64,000 nt of DNA from Parasphingorhabdus litoris DSM 22379 (GCF_020906275.1 NZ_CP086727.1:124001-188000), one strand, 5' to 3'. Shown: positions 39,999 through 49,797, numbered from the stretch's first letter. The notes: generated by a model from the sequence alone, not told the origin. Made by a program: numbers and translations.

Positions 39999-40834
39999 CA
40001 GTCCCTCAGCAGTTCGTTAATCCCCGTCTTTGAGCGCGTCTGCGCGTCGACAGTTTTGACGATCACCGCGCAATAAAGCGATGGGCCGGGTACGCCATCA
40101 ATATTGGCCTTGGGCGGGGTCGCGCCAGGCACAACCACAGCATAAGGCGGGACTTCACCGATGTGAACCTTGCCAGTTACTCGGTCGATTATCTTGGTAG
40201 ATGCACCCAGATAAACACCCATGGAGAGCACCGCGCCTTCACCGACGCGCACGCCTTCTGCCACTTCGCTGCGCGCCCCGATAAACGCGCCGTCCTCGAT
40301 GATAACTGGGCCAGCCTGCAGGGGTTCGAGTACGCCGCCAATACCAGCGCCGCCGGAAATATGGACATTCTTGCCGATCTGAGCACAGCTGCCGACGGTG
40401 GCCCAGGTGTCGATCATGGTACCTTCATCAACAAAGGCACCGATATTGACGAAACTCGGCATCAACACGGTGTTGCGGCCGATATGCGAACCATGGCGAA
40501 CAACCGCGCCCGGCACGGCACGGAAACCAGCTTCGCGAAAGCGGTTTTCGCCCCAGTCGGCAAATTTGCTTGGCACCTTGTCCCAATGGTTGGCGCCGCC
40601 CGGGCCTTCAATGATCTGATTGTCGTTCAGCCGGAAAGATAGCAGCACCGCTTTTTTCAGCCATTGGTTGACGACCCATTGGTCCCCCTGTTTTTCGGCG
40701 ACGCGGGCACTGCCATCGTCAAGGCTAGCGAGCGCAGCATTGACGGCCTCACGCTCAGGCCCCTGGCTGGCGATGCTCAGCGATTCGCGCTTTTCCCAGG
40801 CGTTTTCAATGGCGGTCTGCAATTCAGTGGTCAT
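39998..40834 (-). CDS. dapD: Tetrahydrodipicolinate N-succinyltransferase
   Basis: Transfers succinyl from succinyl-CoA to tetrahydrodipicolinate in lysine and diaminopimelate synthesis. The 278-residue trimeric enzyme has an N-terminal helical domain (about 1-100) and a left-handed beta-helix. Signatures are [20 protein letters not shown] and [20 protein letters not shown]. It lies 39 bases after the nucleotidase gene on the same strand. Confidence 0.96.
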   Translation of the reverse strand: MTTELQTAIENAWEKRESLSIASQGPEREAVNAALASLDDGSARVAEKQGDQWVVNQWLKKAVLLSFRLNDNQIIEGPGGANHWDKVPSKFADWGENRFREAGFRAVPGAVVRHGSHIGRNTVLMPSFVNIGAFVDEGTMIDTWATVGSCAQIGKNVHISGGAGIGGVLEPLQAGPVIIEDGAFIGARSEVAEGVRVGEGAVLSMGVYLGASTKIIDRVTGKVHIGEVPPYAVVVPGATPPKANIDGVPGPSLYCAVIVKTVDAQTRSKTGINELLRD

Positions 40835-40873
40835 GGTGATGTTTCTTCCCTGTTCGATGAGAGGCCCGCCCGG

Positions 40874-41530
40874 TTATAAGTTGGTGACCCAGCTTTCCAA
40901 GTCGGTAATTTCATGGTCGATATAGTCCGGAGCATGGTCACGCGCACCCCATTCCGAACCGGTATTGACCCAGATGGTGGTCATGCCCAAATCTTTCGCC
41001 GGACGCAAATTGCGCGCCATGTCTTCGACAAATAAAGACCGGTTCGGATCAATGCCGGTCGTGTTGACGAGGCTGTGATAAGCGGCTTTTTCCGGCTTCG
41101 GGATCAGATCGGTGGCGATGACATCGTGAATCTGGTCAAACAGGCCGCCCAGCCCTCGATTTTCGAGCACCCGTTCGGCATAGGGCCGGTCACCATTGGT
41201 AAAGACGAGCTTTTCGCCCGGTAGCGCAGCAATTGCGCTGTGCAGCTCCGGCGCATGGGACAGGCGGCTCATGTCGATATCATGGACATAGTCCAGAAAA
41301 TCCTGTGGATCGGTACCATGATGATGCATCAGCCCGGCCAGCGTCGTGCCATGGTCATGAAAATAGCTTTTCTGAACCTTGCGGGCTTCGACGGGATCAA
41401 TGTCCAAAGCGCGCTGAATATATTCGCCCATTTTTATGTCGATCAAAGAAAACAGGTCACATTCCGATGGATAAAGCACGTTATCCAGATCAAATATCCA
41501 GTGATCGACATGGGAAAATTCCGGTGGCAT
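40874..41530 (-). CDS. Pyrimidine 5'-nucleotidase-like HAD hydrolase
   Basis: HAD-IA phosphatase of about 218 residues related to yeast Sdt1-type pyrimidine 5'-nucleotidases. Motif I is WIFDLDNVLYP, motif II is VFTNGDRPYAE, motif III Lys is in IPKPEKAAYH and motif IV is FVEDMARNL. It directly precedes dapD, a pairing seen in alphaproteobacteria. ATG 41530 is preferred to the TTG two codons upstream. Confidence 0.85.
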   Translation of the reverse strand: MPPEFSHVDHWIFDLDNVLYPSECDLFSLIDIKMGEYIQRALDIDPVEARKVQKSYFHDHGTTLAGLMHHHGTDPQDFLDYVHDIDMSRLSHAPELHSAIAALPGEKLVFTNGDRPYAERVLENRGLGGLFDQIHDVIATDLIPKPEKAAYHSLVNTTGIDPNRSLFVEDMARNLRPAKDLGMTTIWVNTGSEWGARDHAPDYIDHEITDLESWVTNL

Positions 41531-41641
41531 GGGCAAAGCGCCTAATCACTCCGCCGCGTGTCCGCAAGCATTGATCGATGTTAAGCTGTCGGTAAGAGCA
41601 GGTGCTTATACAATGACGTGTAATCGGGGACATGCGTGAAG

Positions 41642-43975
41642 ATGCGAAAAAAAAACTTGGGTCGCGGCTATTTTTTGGGAACAGCTTTGGTACCGCTGGT
41701 CCTGCTTTCAGCTTGTGGTGGTGGCGGTGGTTCGCGCCCCGCTCCAGCACCGGCACCGCCAACGGCGCCGACTCCGACGCCAACGCCCACCCCAACTCCC
41801 ACGCCAACACCAACGCCTCCTCCTCCAGTATCCTTTGATACGGCGGAATTCCGGCGCTCGGATGGTCCCAGCCAGCATGGCGCTATCACCGCCTATAATG
41901 CAGGGGCAACCGGCGACGGGATCATATTGGGGGTGATCGATAGCGGAATTAACCCCAATAGCGCCGAGTTTTCTGGCCGAATCCACCCCGACAGCGCCGA
42001 TTTCGCTGGCAATCGCGGTGTCGGTGATGAAGGCGGCCATGGCTCGGCTGTGACATCCGTTGCCGCGGCTGGCAAAAATGACATTGATATTCACGGTATC
42101 GCCTTTGACAGCGATATATTGGTTCTGCGCACCGACACGCCAGGCAGTTGCGCAATGGACGACCCTGATGACCCGGACGATGATGGCTGCAGCCACAATA
42201 GCGGTGCGATTTCGTCGGCCATCAATCAGGCACGGGTCAGCGGCGCGCGTGTGGTCAATATTTCCCTGGGCGGGCCGGACATTTCCAATTCCGTTCGCAA
42301 TGCGGTTGCCGTTGCGGCAGCAGCCGGTGTGGTGGTCGTTGTTTCAGCCGGCAATGACGGCGCGGCGACACCGGATGGTTTCGCCGCGGGCATAGCGGAC
42401 AGCGGCAATGGCCATGTTATCATCGCCGGATCGGTTGGTGCGAGCGAGAATATCTCTTCCTTCAGCAACCGAGCCGGTGCGCAGTCGGCCAATTTCCTGG
42501 CTGCTTTGGGCGAGCGGGTGCAGGCAGACGATAATGAAGGAACGGCTTTCTTGTGGAGCGGTACGTCATTCTCGGCGCCTCAGGTTTCCGGAGCTGTCGC
42601 ATTATTGGCACAGGCGTTTCCGAATTTGACCGGCGCGCAGATTGTCGACCTGCTCCTCACCAGCGCGCGCGATGCGGGCGATGCCGGGACGGATGCTATA
42701 TATGGCCGCGGCGTGCTCGATATTGCCGCCGCCTTCCAGCCGCAGGGGCAATCCTCTCTTGCTGGCAGCAAGGTGGCGGTCGATCTGACAGCTCCTGCCG
42801 GTCAAACCTCGGCGGCCATGGGCGATGCGGCGCTGCAGGGGCAGAATGTCGGTGCGGTCATATTGGATGGTTTTGACCGGGCCTTTGCGTTGAACCTGGC
42901 GCATGATCTAACGGTCGCAATACCGGAATATAAGCTGACGGGCGCATTGAGCGGCGATCGCCGTAACATGACAGCATCCAACGCTGGCGTGCAGATCGCA
43001 GTCAATATCGGGCGGACATCTGCCGGGCTAATAGATCGCGATAATCTTACCCTGTCAGACAGCAATGCACGCAAGGCGCGGATGCTGGCGGCGTCTGTCA
43101 TGACGCAAGTGTCACCGGACATGAAAATAGCCTTTGGCTTTCGCCAGAGCTCCAGCGGATTGGTCGCACAGATGCAGGGCGCCCGTTCACCGGCCTTTCT
43201 CGTCGCGCCGACACCGACCAGTGAGCGCGGCTTTACCGGGCAGGCGAAAAGCGCCCTCGCCCTCCGCCGGGAGATAGCCGGTTTCGGATTGACCGCGAGC
43301 GCGGAAAGCGGAACCGCTCGGCTGGACTCGGATGATGACCGGCTGGATGACCTCAGGGGATTGGACCGTGAACGCTATCGGTTTAGCGGCCTTGGTCTAG
43401 CGATTGATCGCAAGATTGGTCCGGCATCGCTGAGCCTTGCAGCCAATTGGCTGAACGAAGGCGACACAATTTTGGGTGCGCGCTTTGCCGATACGATCGG
43501 TGCGCGCGGTGCGCAAAGCTGGTTTGTCGATGGCCGTGCTGCCTATGATATCGGCAAGGGTTGGCGCGCCGGCGCAAGCTGGCGGCAGGGCTGGACACAA
43601 ATTGACAGCGCCAGCTTGGTCACCGGCGGCACATTGCAGACCTCGAGCTTCTCGATAGATATCAGTAAGGCCGGATTATTTGGAGCTTCCGATCAGATCG
43701 CCTTTCGTTTTGCCCAGCCACTGCGTGTGTCATCGGGCGGATTGAACCTCAATCTTCCGGTGGGGTATAGCTATGAAACGCTGCAAACCGAGTTTGGCCA
43801 GCGGATGCTGAACCTCGCCCCGGAAGGCCGCGAACTGGTCAGTGAACTGGCCTATGCAACACCGCTTTGGGGCGGGTACTTAAACACCAACCTGTTCTGG
43901 CGGCAGGAGCCCGGGCATTTTGAAACGCTGAACGATGATTTTGGCGCGGCGGTGAGATTTCAGCTGAAGTTTTGA
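41642..43975 (+). CDS. Lipoprotein subtilisin-like autotransporter (SphB1/NalP-like)
   Basis: Secreted serine protease of the S8 family, about 777 residues. A lipobox LLSACG near residue 24 gives a lipidated Cys. A Pro/Thr repeat linker follows (about 38-62), then the S8 domain with Asp in GVIDSGI, His in GGHGSAVTS and Ser in GTSFSAPQVSG. The C-terminal part (about 480-777) is beta-strand-rich and ends in FQLKF, the terminal Phe of outer-membrane barrels. This matches subtilisin autotransporters that are surface-tethered lipoproteins and process other surface proteins. GTG at 41636 is an alternative start. Confidence 0.85.
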   Translation: MRKKNLGRGYFLGTALVPLVLLSACGGGGGSRPAPAPAPPTAPTPTPTPTPTPTPTPTPPPPVSFDTAEFRRSDGPSQHGAITAYNAGATGDGIILGVIDSGINPNSAEFSGRIHPDSADFAGNRGVGDEGGHGSAVTSVAAAGKNDIDIHGIAFDSDILVLRTDTPGSCAMDDPDDPDDDGCSHNSGAISSAINQARVSGARVVNISLGGPDISNSVRNAVAVAAAAGVVVVVSAGNDGAATPDGFAAGIADSGNGHVIIAGSVGASENISSFSNRAGAQSANFLAALGERVQADDNEGTAFLWSGTSFSAPQVSGAVALLAQAFPNLTGAQIVDLLLTSARDAGDAGTDAIYGRGVLDIAAAFQPQGQSSLAGSKVAVDLTAPAGQTSAAMGDAALQGQNVGAVILDGFDRAFALNLAHDLTVAIPEYKLTGALSGDRRNMTASNAGVQIAVNIGRTSAGLIDRDNLTLSDSNARKARMLAASVMTQVSPDMKIAFGFRQSSSGLVAQMQGARSPAFLVAPTPTSERGFTGQAKSALALRREIAGFGLTASAESGTARLDSDDDRLDDLRGLDRERYRFSGLGLAIDRKIGPASLSLAANWLNEGDTILGARFADTIGARGAQSWFVDGRAAYDIGKGWRAGASWRQGWTQIDSASLVTGGTLQTSSFSIDISKAGLFGASDQIAFRFAQPLRVSSGGLNLNLPVGYSYETLQTEFGQRMLNLAPEGRELVSELAYATPLWGGYLNTNLFWRQEPGHFETLNDDFGAAVRFQLKF
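41757..41822 (+). repeat. Thr-Pro coding microsatellite
   Basis: A run of degenerate ACN-CCN hexamers encodes about nine Thr-Pro repeats and then a Pro run in the linker between the lipobox and the protease domain. Such runs can change length by slippage in multiples of six bases, which keeps frame and alters linker length. Confidence 0.85.
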
Positions 43976-43992
43976 GGGGAGTTTTTTTTGGA

Positions 43993-44218
43993 CCTCAAGC
44001 GCCGGGCGGGCACATCCGTACCCTTGGCTACGCGCCAATAAGGCGCGGCGGCCGGTCGGCCTTGCCTCGCTGCGCTCGGACCATGCTCTTGAACGCCGCG
44101 TAGAAGGTCGCGCTGATCCGACGCGAAGCGGAGGCAAGCGCGACTGCGCGCCAAATAATATAGGCTCGCTTATGCGAGGAAAGCCAAGCGGGCGGATGCC
44201 CGCGCCCGGCGCTTGAGG
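43993..44218. repeat. Dispersed palindromic element, copy A
   Basis: About 226 bases bounded by inverted ends of about 24 bases (cctcaagcgccgggcggg at the left, its complement at the right). The interior holds further inverted parts: gcgccaataaggcgcgg, and cttgcctc paired with gaggcaag. It fills the gap between the convergent autotransporter and dxs genes. No ORF of its own is credible. A second copy is at 46915-47151. It could be a non-autonomous mobile element or a structured RNA or terminator element. Confidence 0.85.
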
Positions 44219-44227
44219 TTTAATAAA

Positions 44228-46159
44228 CTACGCCCGCGCCCCTGTTTCCTCTTCGATGCTGGCACTATTGTGTCGCAGCGCCTTGAGCACCGTGTCAACG
44301 ATACCATCGGCATCAAGACCGGCTTCGGCATATTGCAGATCTGGCTTATCCTGATCCTGAAACACATCGGGCAGGCGCATAGTGCGGATTTTCAGGCCCG
44401 CATCGGTGAGGCCGGTGTCGGATGCCAGCGTCAGGACATGCGCGCCGAGCCCTCCAACAGCCGCTTCTTCGACGGTTACTGCCACTTCGTGCGTGGTCAG
44501 CAATTTGCGAATCAGATCCTCATCCAGCGGCTTGGCAAAGCGCAGATCGGCGACCGTGGTGCTCAGCCCCTTGGCATCGAGACGGTCCGCGGCCTTGCGT
44601 GCCTCGCCCAGACGTGCGCCGAGAGAGAGGATCGCAACCTTGCTACCTTCGCGCACGATACGGCCCTTGCCGATTTCGAGTTTTTCCAGCTTTTCCGGAA
44701 TCTCGACGCCGGTGCCCGTGCCGCGCGGATAGCGGAATGCAATCGGGCCCTCATCATATTCCACCGCCGTATAGGTCATGTGCGCGAGCTCGGCTTCATC
44801 CGATGCCGCCATCACGACCATGTTTGGCAGGGTGGCCAGATAGGTAATGTCAAAGCTGCCAGCATGGGTGCTGCCATCCGCACCGACGAGGCCAGCGCGG
44901 TCAATTGCAAAGCGCACGGGCAGATTCTGGATCGCGACATCATGCACAACCTGATCATAGGCGCGCTGCAGGAAGGTTGAATAGATTGCTGCAAAAGGTC
45001 GCATCCCTTGTGCTGCCAAACCGGCGGCGAAGGTCACGCCATGTTGTTCGGCAATACCGACATCGAAGGCGCGGTCGGGATGGGCCTGTGCAAATTTGTC
45101 GACACCGGTGCCGGACGGCATGGCTGCGGTAATCGCGCAAATACGCGGATCGTTATCCGCCAGCTTGGCCAAGGTTTCCCCAAAGACATTCTGGTAGGCT
45201 GGCGGTCCGCCGCCAGGGCCCTTGTCCTGTTTACCGGACACCACATCAAATTTGGCGACGCCATGATATTTGTCTGCTGCCGCTTCCGCAGGGCCATAGC
45301 CTTTGCCCTTTTGCGTAACGCAATGGATCAGTACCGGTCCTTCGGCATTGTCGCGGACATTTTCAAGAACGGGGATCAGCTGGTCCATGTCATGACCATC
45401 AATCGGGCCGACATAATAGAAACCGAGTTCTTCAAATAACGTACCGCCCATGGCCATACCGCGCGCATATTCTTCGGCTTTTTCTGTCGCACCGTGAAGG
45501 CGGCGAGACAGTTTCGCGGTAAGCTTGCTCGCAAATTTGCGGATGCCGAGATATTCGCTGGAAGAGACCAGCCGGGCCAGATAGCCGGACAGGCCTCCGA
45601 CCGGCGGCGCAATCGACATGTCATTATCGTTCAGAATGACGACCAACCGGTTGCCGGCTGCCTGCGCATTGTTCATCGCCTCATAGGCCATGCCTGCGCT
45701 CATCGCGCCGTCGCCGATAACCGCGATGCCGCGTCCCGGTTTGTCTGCCAGCTTATTGGCAACCGCAAAGCCTAATGCGGCACTGATCGAAGTCGAGCTA
45801 TGCGCTGCACCAAACGGATCATATTCGCTTTCGCTGCGTTTCGTGAAACCGGAAAGCCCGCCGCCTTGACGCAACGTACGAATTCGGTCGCGGCGACCGG
45901 TGATGATCTTGTGCGGATAGCATTGATGGCCCACGTCCCAGATCAGGCGATCTTCAGGCGTGTTGAAAACATAATGGATAGCGGCAGTCAGCTCGACCAC
46001 GCCCAGTCCCGCGCCCAAATGGCCGCCGGTAACGGAAACGGTATCAATGACTTCGGCGCGCAATTCATCAGCAAATTGCCGCAATTGTTCCGGCTTTAAT
46101 TTTCGCAGATCCGCTGGAACTGATATTTTATCCAGAAGCGGTGTATTTGGACCTGGCAT
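44228..46159 (-). CDS. dxs: 1-Deoxy-D-xylulose-5-phosphate synthase
   Basis: Thiamine-diphosphate enzyme that joins pyruvate and glyceraldehyde 3-phosphate, first step of the MEP isoprenoid pathway. At 643 residues it has normal length. The segment [15 protein letters not shown] and the ThDP motif [17 protein letters not shown] are clear, as is the Glu motif in [16 protein letters not shown]. In a carotenoid-making sphingomonad it feeds quinone and carotenoid synthesis. It is transcribed towards palindromic element copy A. Confidence 0.96.
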   Translation of the reverse strand: MPGPNTPLLDKISVPADLRKLKPEQLRQFADELRAEVIDTVSVTGGHLGAGLGVVELTAAIHYVFNTPEDRLIWDVGHQCYPHKIITGRRDRIRTLRQGGGLSGFTKRSESEYDPFGAAHSSTSISAALGFAVANKLADKPGRGIAVIGDGAMSAGMAYEAMNNAQAAGNRLVVILNDNDMSIAPPVGGLSGYLARLVSSSEYLGIRKFASKLTAKLSRRLHGATEKAEEYARGMAMGGTLFEELGFYYVGPIDGHDMDQLIPVLENVRDNAEGPVLIHCVTQKGKGYGPAEAAADKYHGVAKFDVVSGKQDKGPGGGPPAYQNVFGETLAKLADNDPRICAITAAMPSGTGVDKFAQAHPDRAFDVGIAEQHGVTFAAGLAAQGMRPFAAIYSTFLQRAYDQVVHDVAIQNLPVRFAIDRAGLVGADGSTHAGSFDITYLATLPNMVVMAASDEAELAHMTYTAVEYDEGPIAFRYPRGTGTGVEIPEKLEKLEIGKGRIVREGSKVAILSLGARLGEARKAADRLDAKGLSTTVADLRFAKPLDEDLIRKLLTTHEVAVTVEEAAVGGLGAHVLTLASDTGLTDAGLKIRTMRLPDVFQDQDKPDLQYAEAGLDADGIVDTVLKALRHNSASIEEETGARA

Positions 46160-46289
46160 GTGTACTCCCTGTTTCGCCCCACTATTAGCGCCGTTGGCCG
46201 CTAATGTCGAATATTCAGCAGATGGCCCCTGAATATTTGCTGACGATATGTTTGACTGATGATGTAATTTACTAGGCTCTGACGCGGCC

Positions 46290-46748
46290 TCAGCTGCACT
46301 TTTGGCAAATTCCCCGGACTTCGATTACGGGGCGGATCGAGCTGAACCCCCGTTCCTGTGCCACGCCGCGCACCTGGGAGGCGAGAGCATCATCATCAAT
46401 ATGCGTAGCCTCTTCGCAAGTGTCGCACACGAGAAAGATGCAGTCATGCTCACAGCCGGGATGGCTGTTGGCGATATAGGCATTGGCGCTTTCCACCCGC
46501 ATGGCGAGGTTTTTGGCGACGAAAAGATCGAGAATCCGGTAGACACTATTGGGTGCAACACGTTTTCCGCGAGCTGCCGATACCAGTTCGGCTATGTCAT
46601 AAGCGGAGGCCGGTCGCGAAAAACCAGCGAGCGCTTCGAAAATCGCGGCCCGTGTATCGGTCCATTTTTCGCCGGCAGCTTCCAGATTATGGCGCGCGGC
46701 ATCGGCGAGAGACTCGCCGTGATGCTCATGATGATCATGTTTTCCCAT
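46290..46748 (-). CDS. Fur-family regulator, probably Zur
   Basis: Winged-helix metalloregulator of 152 residues. A His-rich start (HDHHEHHGE) precedes the DNA-binding domain (about 25-90, [25 protein letters not shown]). The C-terminal domain has CDTC and CQKC, a structural zinc site, and HPGCEHDC in the metal-sensing region. The pattern fits zinc-sensing Zur better than Fur. Zur represses zinc uptake genes when zinc is sufficient. The MerC-like gene nearby could be a target, but no clear operator was found. Confidence 0.8.
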   Translation of the reverse strand: MGKHDHHEHHGESLADAARHNLEAAGEKWTDTRAAIFEALAGFSRPASAYDIAELVSAARGKRVAPNSVYRILDLFVAKNLAMRVESANAYIANSHPGCEHDCIFLVCDTCEEATHIDDDALASQVRGVAQERGFSSIRPVIEVRGICQKCS

Positions 46749-46812
46749 GGCTGTGATTTAGGGATTTTTGCGCGCGGGGGCAAGGGGAGCTGTGGGATAG
46801 CGATTCCGGTTG

Positions 46813-46881
46813 CGCTCACCCTGAGCTTGTCGAAGGGTTATTTCCGCCAAGCCAGATGCTTCGACAGGCTCAGCATGAGCG
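46813..46881. repeat. REP-like inverted pair
   Basis: The unit cgctcaccctgagcttgtcg at 46813 recurs inverted at about 46858-46881 (ending ggctcagcatgagcg). It is the CTGAGCTTGTCGAAGG-type intergenic repeat widespread in proteobacteria. It is related in form to, but different in sequence from, the pair at 36443. Confidence 0.8.
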
Positions 46882-46914
46882 CAGTGGTGTTTAAGAGGGG
46901 AAGAGTGTTTTGAA

Positions 46915-47151
46915 CCTCAGGCGCCGGGCGGGGAGGAGTCTTTATTGAACCTCAAGCGCCGGGCGGCGACATCCGTCGCCTTGGCTACGCGCCAATAAGG
47001 CGCGGCGGCCGGTCGGCCTTGCCTCCGCTTCGCGTCGGTCCGGTGCCAGTTGCAGAGCTTTTCTCCGAGCGCAGCGAGGCAAGCGCGACCGCGCGCCCGA
47101 GCTTATGCGAGGATAGCCAAGCGGGCGGATGCCCGCGCCCGGCGCCTGAGG
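46915..47151. repeat. Dispersed palindromic element, copy B
   Basis: About 237 bases bounded by cctcaggcgccgggcg and its exact complement. The left end is duplicated: a second end unit begins at 46950 inside it. The interior shares the stretch ccttggctacgcgccaataa with copy A and is then similar, with different middle segments. It lies just after the merC-like gene stop, in the same relation to a gene end as copy A. Confidence 0.85.
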
Positions 47152-47160
47152 GAATAAAAA

Positions 47161-47568
47161 CTAATGCGTGGCGCGGTAGTTCAGGTCGTGGCCTAGCGCC
47201 AAAATCCCGACGCCGACCATGGTGAACAGGATTTCACCACTGCCGTGATCGCCCTGATGGCCGATCGTAATGGCGCCTGCCATGATACCGAGGCCAAGAC
47301 CGCCAATCGCAGCGGGCATAATATAGCCATGATCCATCACACCGCGGCCCAGTGTGAACAGGCCAAGAGCAATAGCTACGCCAATGCCGATTTCATGGAC
47401 AATCGGATCAAGCAGCGCACCAGCCGCCGATGACAGCAACGCGACAAATACCATCGTTGAAATGCAATGGACCAGGCACAGGCCAGAGACGAGCACCGCG
47501 ATACGGTCCCACAATCCATCCTTGCCCAAAAGGCCGTCTTTGTTCCAAAGGTTCGACGTCGTAAACAC
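47161..47568 (-). CDS. MerC-domain membrane protein
   Basis: A 135-residue protein with four predicted spans. The first carries CLVHC, the metal-binding Cys pattern of MerC mercury transporters (about residues 32-36). MerC-domain proteins without a mer operon are common in sphingomonads and may carry other metals. The start is GTG at 47568. It diverges from the haem A synthase gene, with 141 bases between. Confidence 0.75.
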   Translation of the reverse strand: MFTTSNLWNKDGLLGKDGLWDRIAVLVSGLCLVHCISTMVFVALLSSAAGALLDPIVHEIGIGVAIALGLFTLGRGVMDHGYIMPAAIGGLGLGIMAGAITIGHQGDHGSGEILFTMVGVGILALGHDLNYRATH

Positions 47569-47709
47569 GACTCAGCTATCCATTACGTTATTTATTTGTG
47601 CAGATATAGGCCGCTAAGTGTTAAGATACAACATATCATTCAACTATATATGCGAGTTTTTGGTGTGCCATACTTGCCAGCCGTCGGCTTTGGTATCACA
47701 TAGCGGCTC

Positions 47710-48780
47710 ATGAACAGTGCTACCCAGCCTTATGCGCCTCTGAACGAGGCATCGCGCAGCCGTCCAGTGGCCATTGCCAACTGGCTGCTATCGGTCGCTT
47801 TTCTTGTCTTCATCATGGTGATTGTCGGCGGCATTACGCGGCTGACCGAATCGGGGCTTTCGATCACCGAGTGGAAACCGATCATGGGTGCGATCCCGCC
47901 GCTTAATGAGGCGGACTGGCTGTCGGAGTTTGAAAAATACAAACAGATCCCGGAATATATCGAGATTACAGGTCCTGCGGGCATGACCCTGGCGGATTTC
48001 AAATTCATCTATTTCTGGGAATGGGTACACCGGCTTTTGGGCCGGGTCATTGGCTTGGCCTTTGCCTTGCCGTTCCTCTATTTCGCTGTGAAACGTGCCA
48101 TTCCCGAGGGCTATGGCTGGCGCCTGACCGCCCTGCTGTTTCTCGGTGGATTGCAAGGCTTTATCGGCTGGTGGATGGTCAGTTCCGGACTGTCCGAACT
48201 GACTGATGTCAGCCATTTCCGGCTCGCGACACATTTATTGATGGCCTTGTTCATCCTGGCTTGCCTGATCTGGACGGCACTGGATCTGCAACGTCTGGCT
48301 GGCGGCAATGCAAGACCTGCGCGAATGACTGGCTTTGGCCTTATTGTTGCGCTGGTCCTGTTCGTTCAATTGCTCTTCGGGGCCTATGTGGCGGGGCTCA
48401 ACGCAGGCTATGTGTCCAACACATGGCCACTCATGAATGACCATTTCGTACCGGAAGGCATTGATTTTACCTTCGGCGCATGGGCGGCGATCAACAATGA
48501 TCCCTATCTCACCCATTTCATTCACCGCTGGTGGGCGTGGGTCGCCGTCGCTTTCCTGATCGTGCTGGCGCGCAAGGTTCGCGGCGAATCACGCATGGCC
48601 TCTGTTGCGATCCACAGCGCATTCGGCATCCAGATATTGCTCGGCATAGCGACAGTGATGACCAATATGGATATCACGCTGGCGGTGCTGCATCAGGCGG
48701 TCGGCGCACTGGTGGTCGCGGCAACCGCATGGGGTATCCATGTGTTGGGCCGTGAAAATCCCGCCCTTTCAAAAACATGA
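47710..48780 (+). CDS. ctaA: Haem A synthase (Cox15/CtaA)
   Basis: Oxidises the C8 methyl of haem O to the formyl of haem A for aa3-type cytochrome oxidase. The 356-residue, eight-span protein has the type 2 alphaproteobacterial signature GGITRLTESGLSITEWKPI. Ligand His residues lie in WEWVHRLLGRVIG, FRLATHLLMAL, FIHRWWAW and VLHQAVGAL. Its stop overlaps the cutA start as ATGA. Confidence 0.95.
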   Translation: MNSATQPYAPLNEASRSRPVAIANWLLSVAFLVFIMVIVGGITRLTESGLSITEWKPIMGAIPPLNEADWLSEFEKYKQIPEYIEITGPAGMTLADFKFIYFWEWVHRLLGRVIGLAFALPFLYFAVKRAIPEGYGWRLTALLFLGGLQGFIGWWMVSSGLSELTDVSHFRLATHLLMALFILACLIWTALDLQRLAGGNARPARMTGFGLIVALVLFVQLLFGAYVAGLNAGYVSNTWPLMNDHFVPEGIDFTFGAWAAINNDPYLTHFIHRWWAWVAVAFLIVLARKVRGESRMASVAIHSAFGIQILLGIATVMTNMDITLAVLHQAVGALVVAATAWGIHVLGRENPALSKT

Positions 48781-49103
48781 CCGACCAGCCGGTGCTGATC
48801 TACACGCTGTTCGGCTCCGCTGCCGAGGCGAAAAAAACGGCTCGCACATTGATCGAAGAAAAGCTCGTCGCCTGCGCCAATCATATGGCCCCGGCAGTGT
48901 CGCAATATGTCTGGGACGGCGAATTTTGTGAGGAGCCGGAATATCCGGTGCTGCTCAAAACCGTTGGATCACAGGCCAAAGCGGCGATGGCGCGGCTCAA
49001 AACATTGCATAGTTACGATATACCGGCCATCCTGTGCTGGACGGCGGATGATTGCGATCCCGCCTATGCACAATGGATGGTCGAGCGGCTAAAGCCTGTT
49101 TGA
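48777..49103 (+). CDS. cutA: Divalent-cation tolerance protein CutA
   Basis: Small trimeric ferredoxin-fold protein, 108 residues, linked to copper tolerance, with uncertain mechanism. The core includes LIEEKLVACANHMAP, then VLLKTV and SYDIPAILCW. It overlaps the haem A synthase stop by four bases, so the pair is co-translated. Confidence 0.93.
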   Translation: MTDQPVLIYTLFGSAAEAKKTARTLIEEKLVACANHMAPAVSQYVWDGEFCEEPEYPVLLKTVGSQAKAAMARLKTLHSYDIPAILCWTADDCDPAYAQWMVERLKPV

Positions 49104-49130
49104 GTTGGAAATTTGAAAAAGGGGGGAGTT

Positions 49131-49760
49131 ATGGAAATTCCAAGACCTTACAGAGAATGCCTTCTTGATCCAATTCCGGAAATATACGAGGCCGCTGATT
49201 TGCTGAGGCGCGCTGTTGAAGCACATCTTGCAGGATGTAGAGAGGACGCTGCAAATTTATTTGGATTGAGTGATATAGAAAAAATCGGGGATTGGACTAA
49301 CAAAATTTGGGGTAAACATGATCCCATAATTCATAAGGTTGAGAGTTATGCTGGAGCCCCGCCGCTTTTGCCGAAAGGTGAGAGAGTTAAAGTCAGAATG
49401 CCAAATCGAGCCGAACGCTCGGAAATATTAGCGCGTGACGGATATATTTGCAGATTCTGCAGTATCCCACTTGTGCCGAAAGAAGTTAGATCTGCTATGG
49501 TTAGAGAATATCCTAACGCAGTGAAATGGGGCAAAAAAAACAGGGATCAAAATTTTGCGTTACAAGCGATGTGGCTCCAGTTTGATCATCTACTGCCCCA
49601 TAGTCGTGGCGGTGGAAACGAACTAGCCAATATCATCACGACATGCGCTCCTTGTAATTTTGGGCGAATGGCATGGACGATCGAAGAACTAGGACTAGTG
49701 AACCCTAAATATCGCCAGATCCTTAAAACGGACTGGAATGGGTTAGTTCATTTTCAATAG
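49131..49760 (+). CDS. HNH endonuclease-domain protein
   Basis: A 209-residue protein with an N-terminal helical part (about 1-90) and a C-terminal HNH domain. Cys-x2-Cys (CRFC) and CAPCN pairs surround the core FDHLLPHSRGGGNELANI, which holds the catalytic His and Asn. The ATG at 49131 has GGGGGGAG five bases upstream, so the in-frame TTG at 49113 is not used here. The base composition is more AT-rich than in cutA or rplM on either side, which suggests acquisition. Defence nuclease or phage-derived roles are possible; none is shown. Confidence 0.75.
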   Translation: MEIPRPYRECLLDPIPEIYEAADLLRRAVEAHLAGCREDAANLFGLSDIEKIGDWTNKIWGKHDPIIHKVESYAGAPPLLPKGERVKVRMPNRAERSEILARDGYICRFCSIPLVPKEVRSAMVREYPNAVKWGKKNRDQNFALQAMWLQFDHLLPHSRGGGNELANIITTCAPCNFGRMAWTIEELGLVNPKYRQILKTDWNGLVHFQ

Positions 49761-49797
49761 GGTATTATTATACCCGTCAGCAAAGCCGCAGTTTTGC

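Larger units (their letters stand above)
46749..47160. other. Repeat-filled intergenic region between zur-like and merC-like genes
   Basis: These 412 bases carry no gene. They hold an inverted pair of a common repeat (46813-46881) and the second copy of the large palindromic element (46915-47151). Short frames here are products of the repeats. The region is a hotspot for repeat accumulation. Confidence 0.75.

Noticed and set aside
43880..44154. Antisense ORFs across the palindromic element copies
   Set aside because: They are made by the GC-rich repeats themselves, differ between the two copies and match no family.
47619..47633. TGTT-N7-AACA dyad between merC-like and haem A synthase genes as a Zur operator
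   Set aside because: The arms are only four bases and no second copy was found at another likely target, so chance cannot be excluded.
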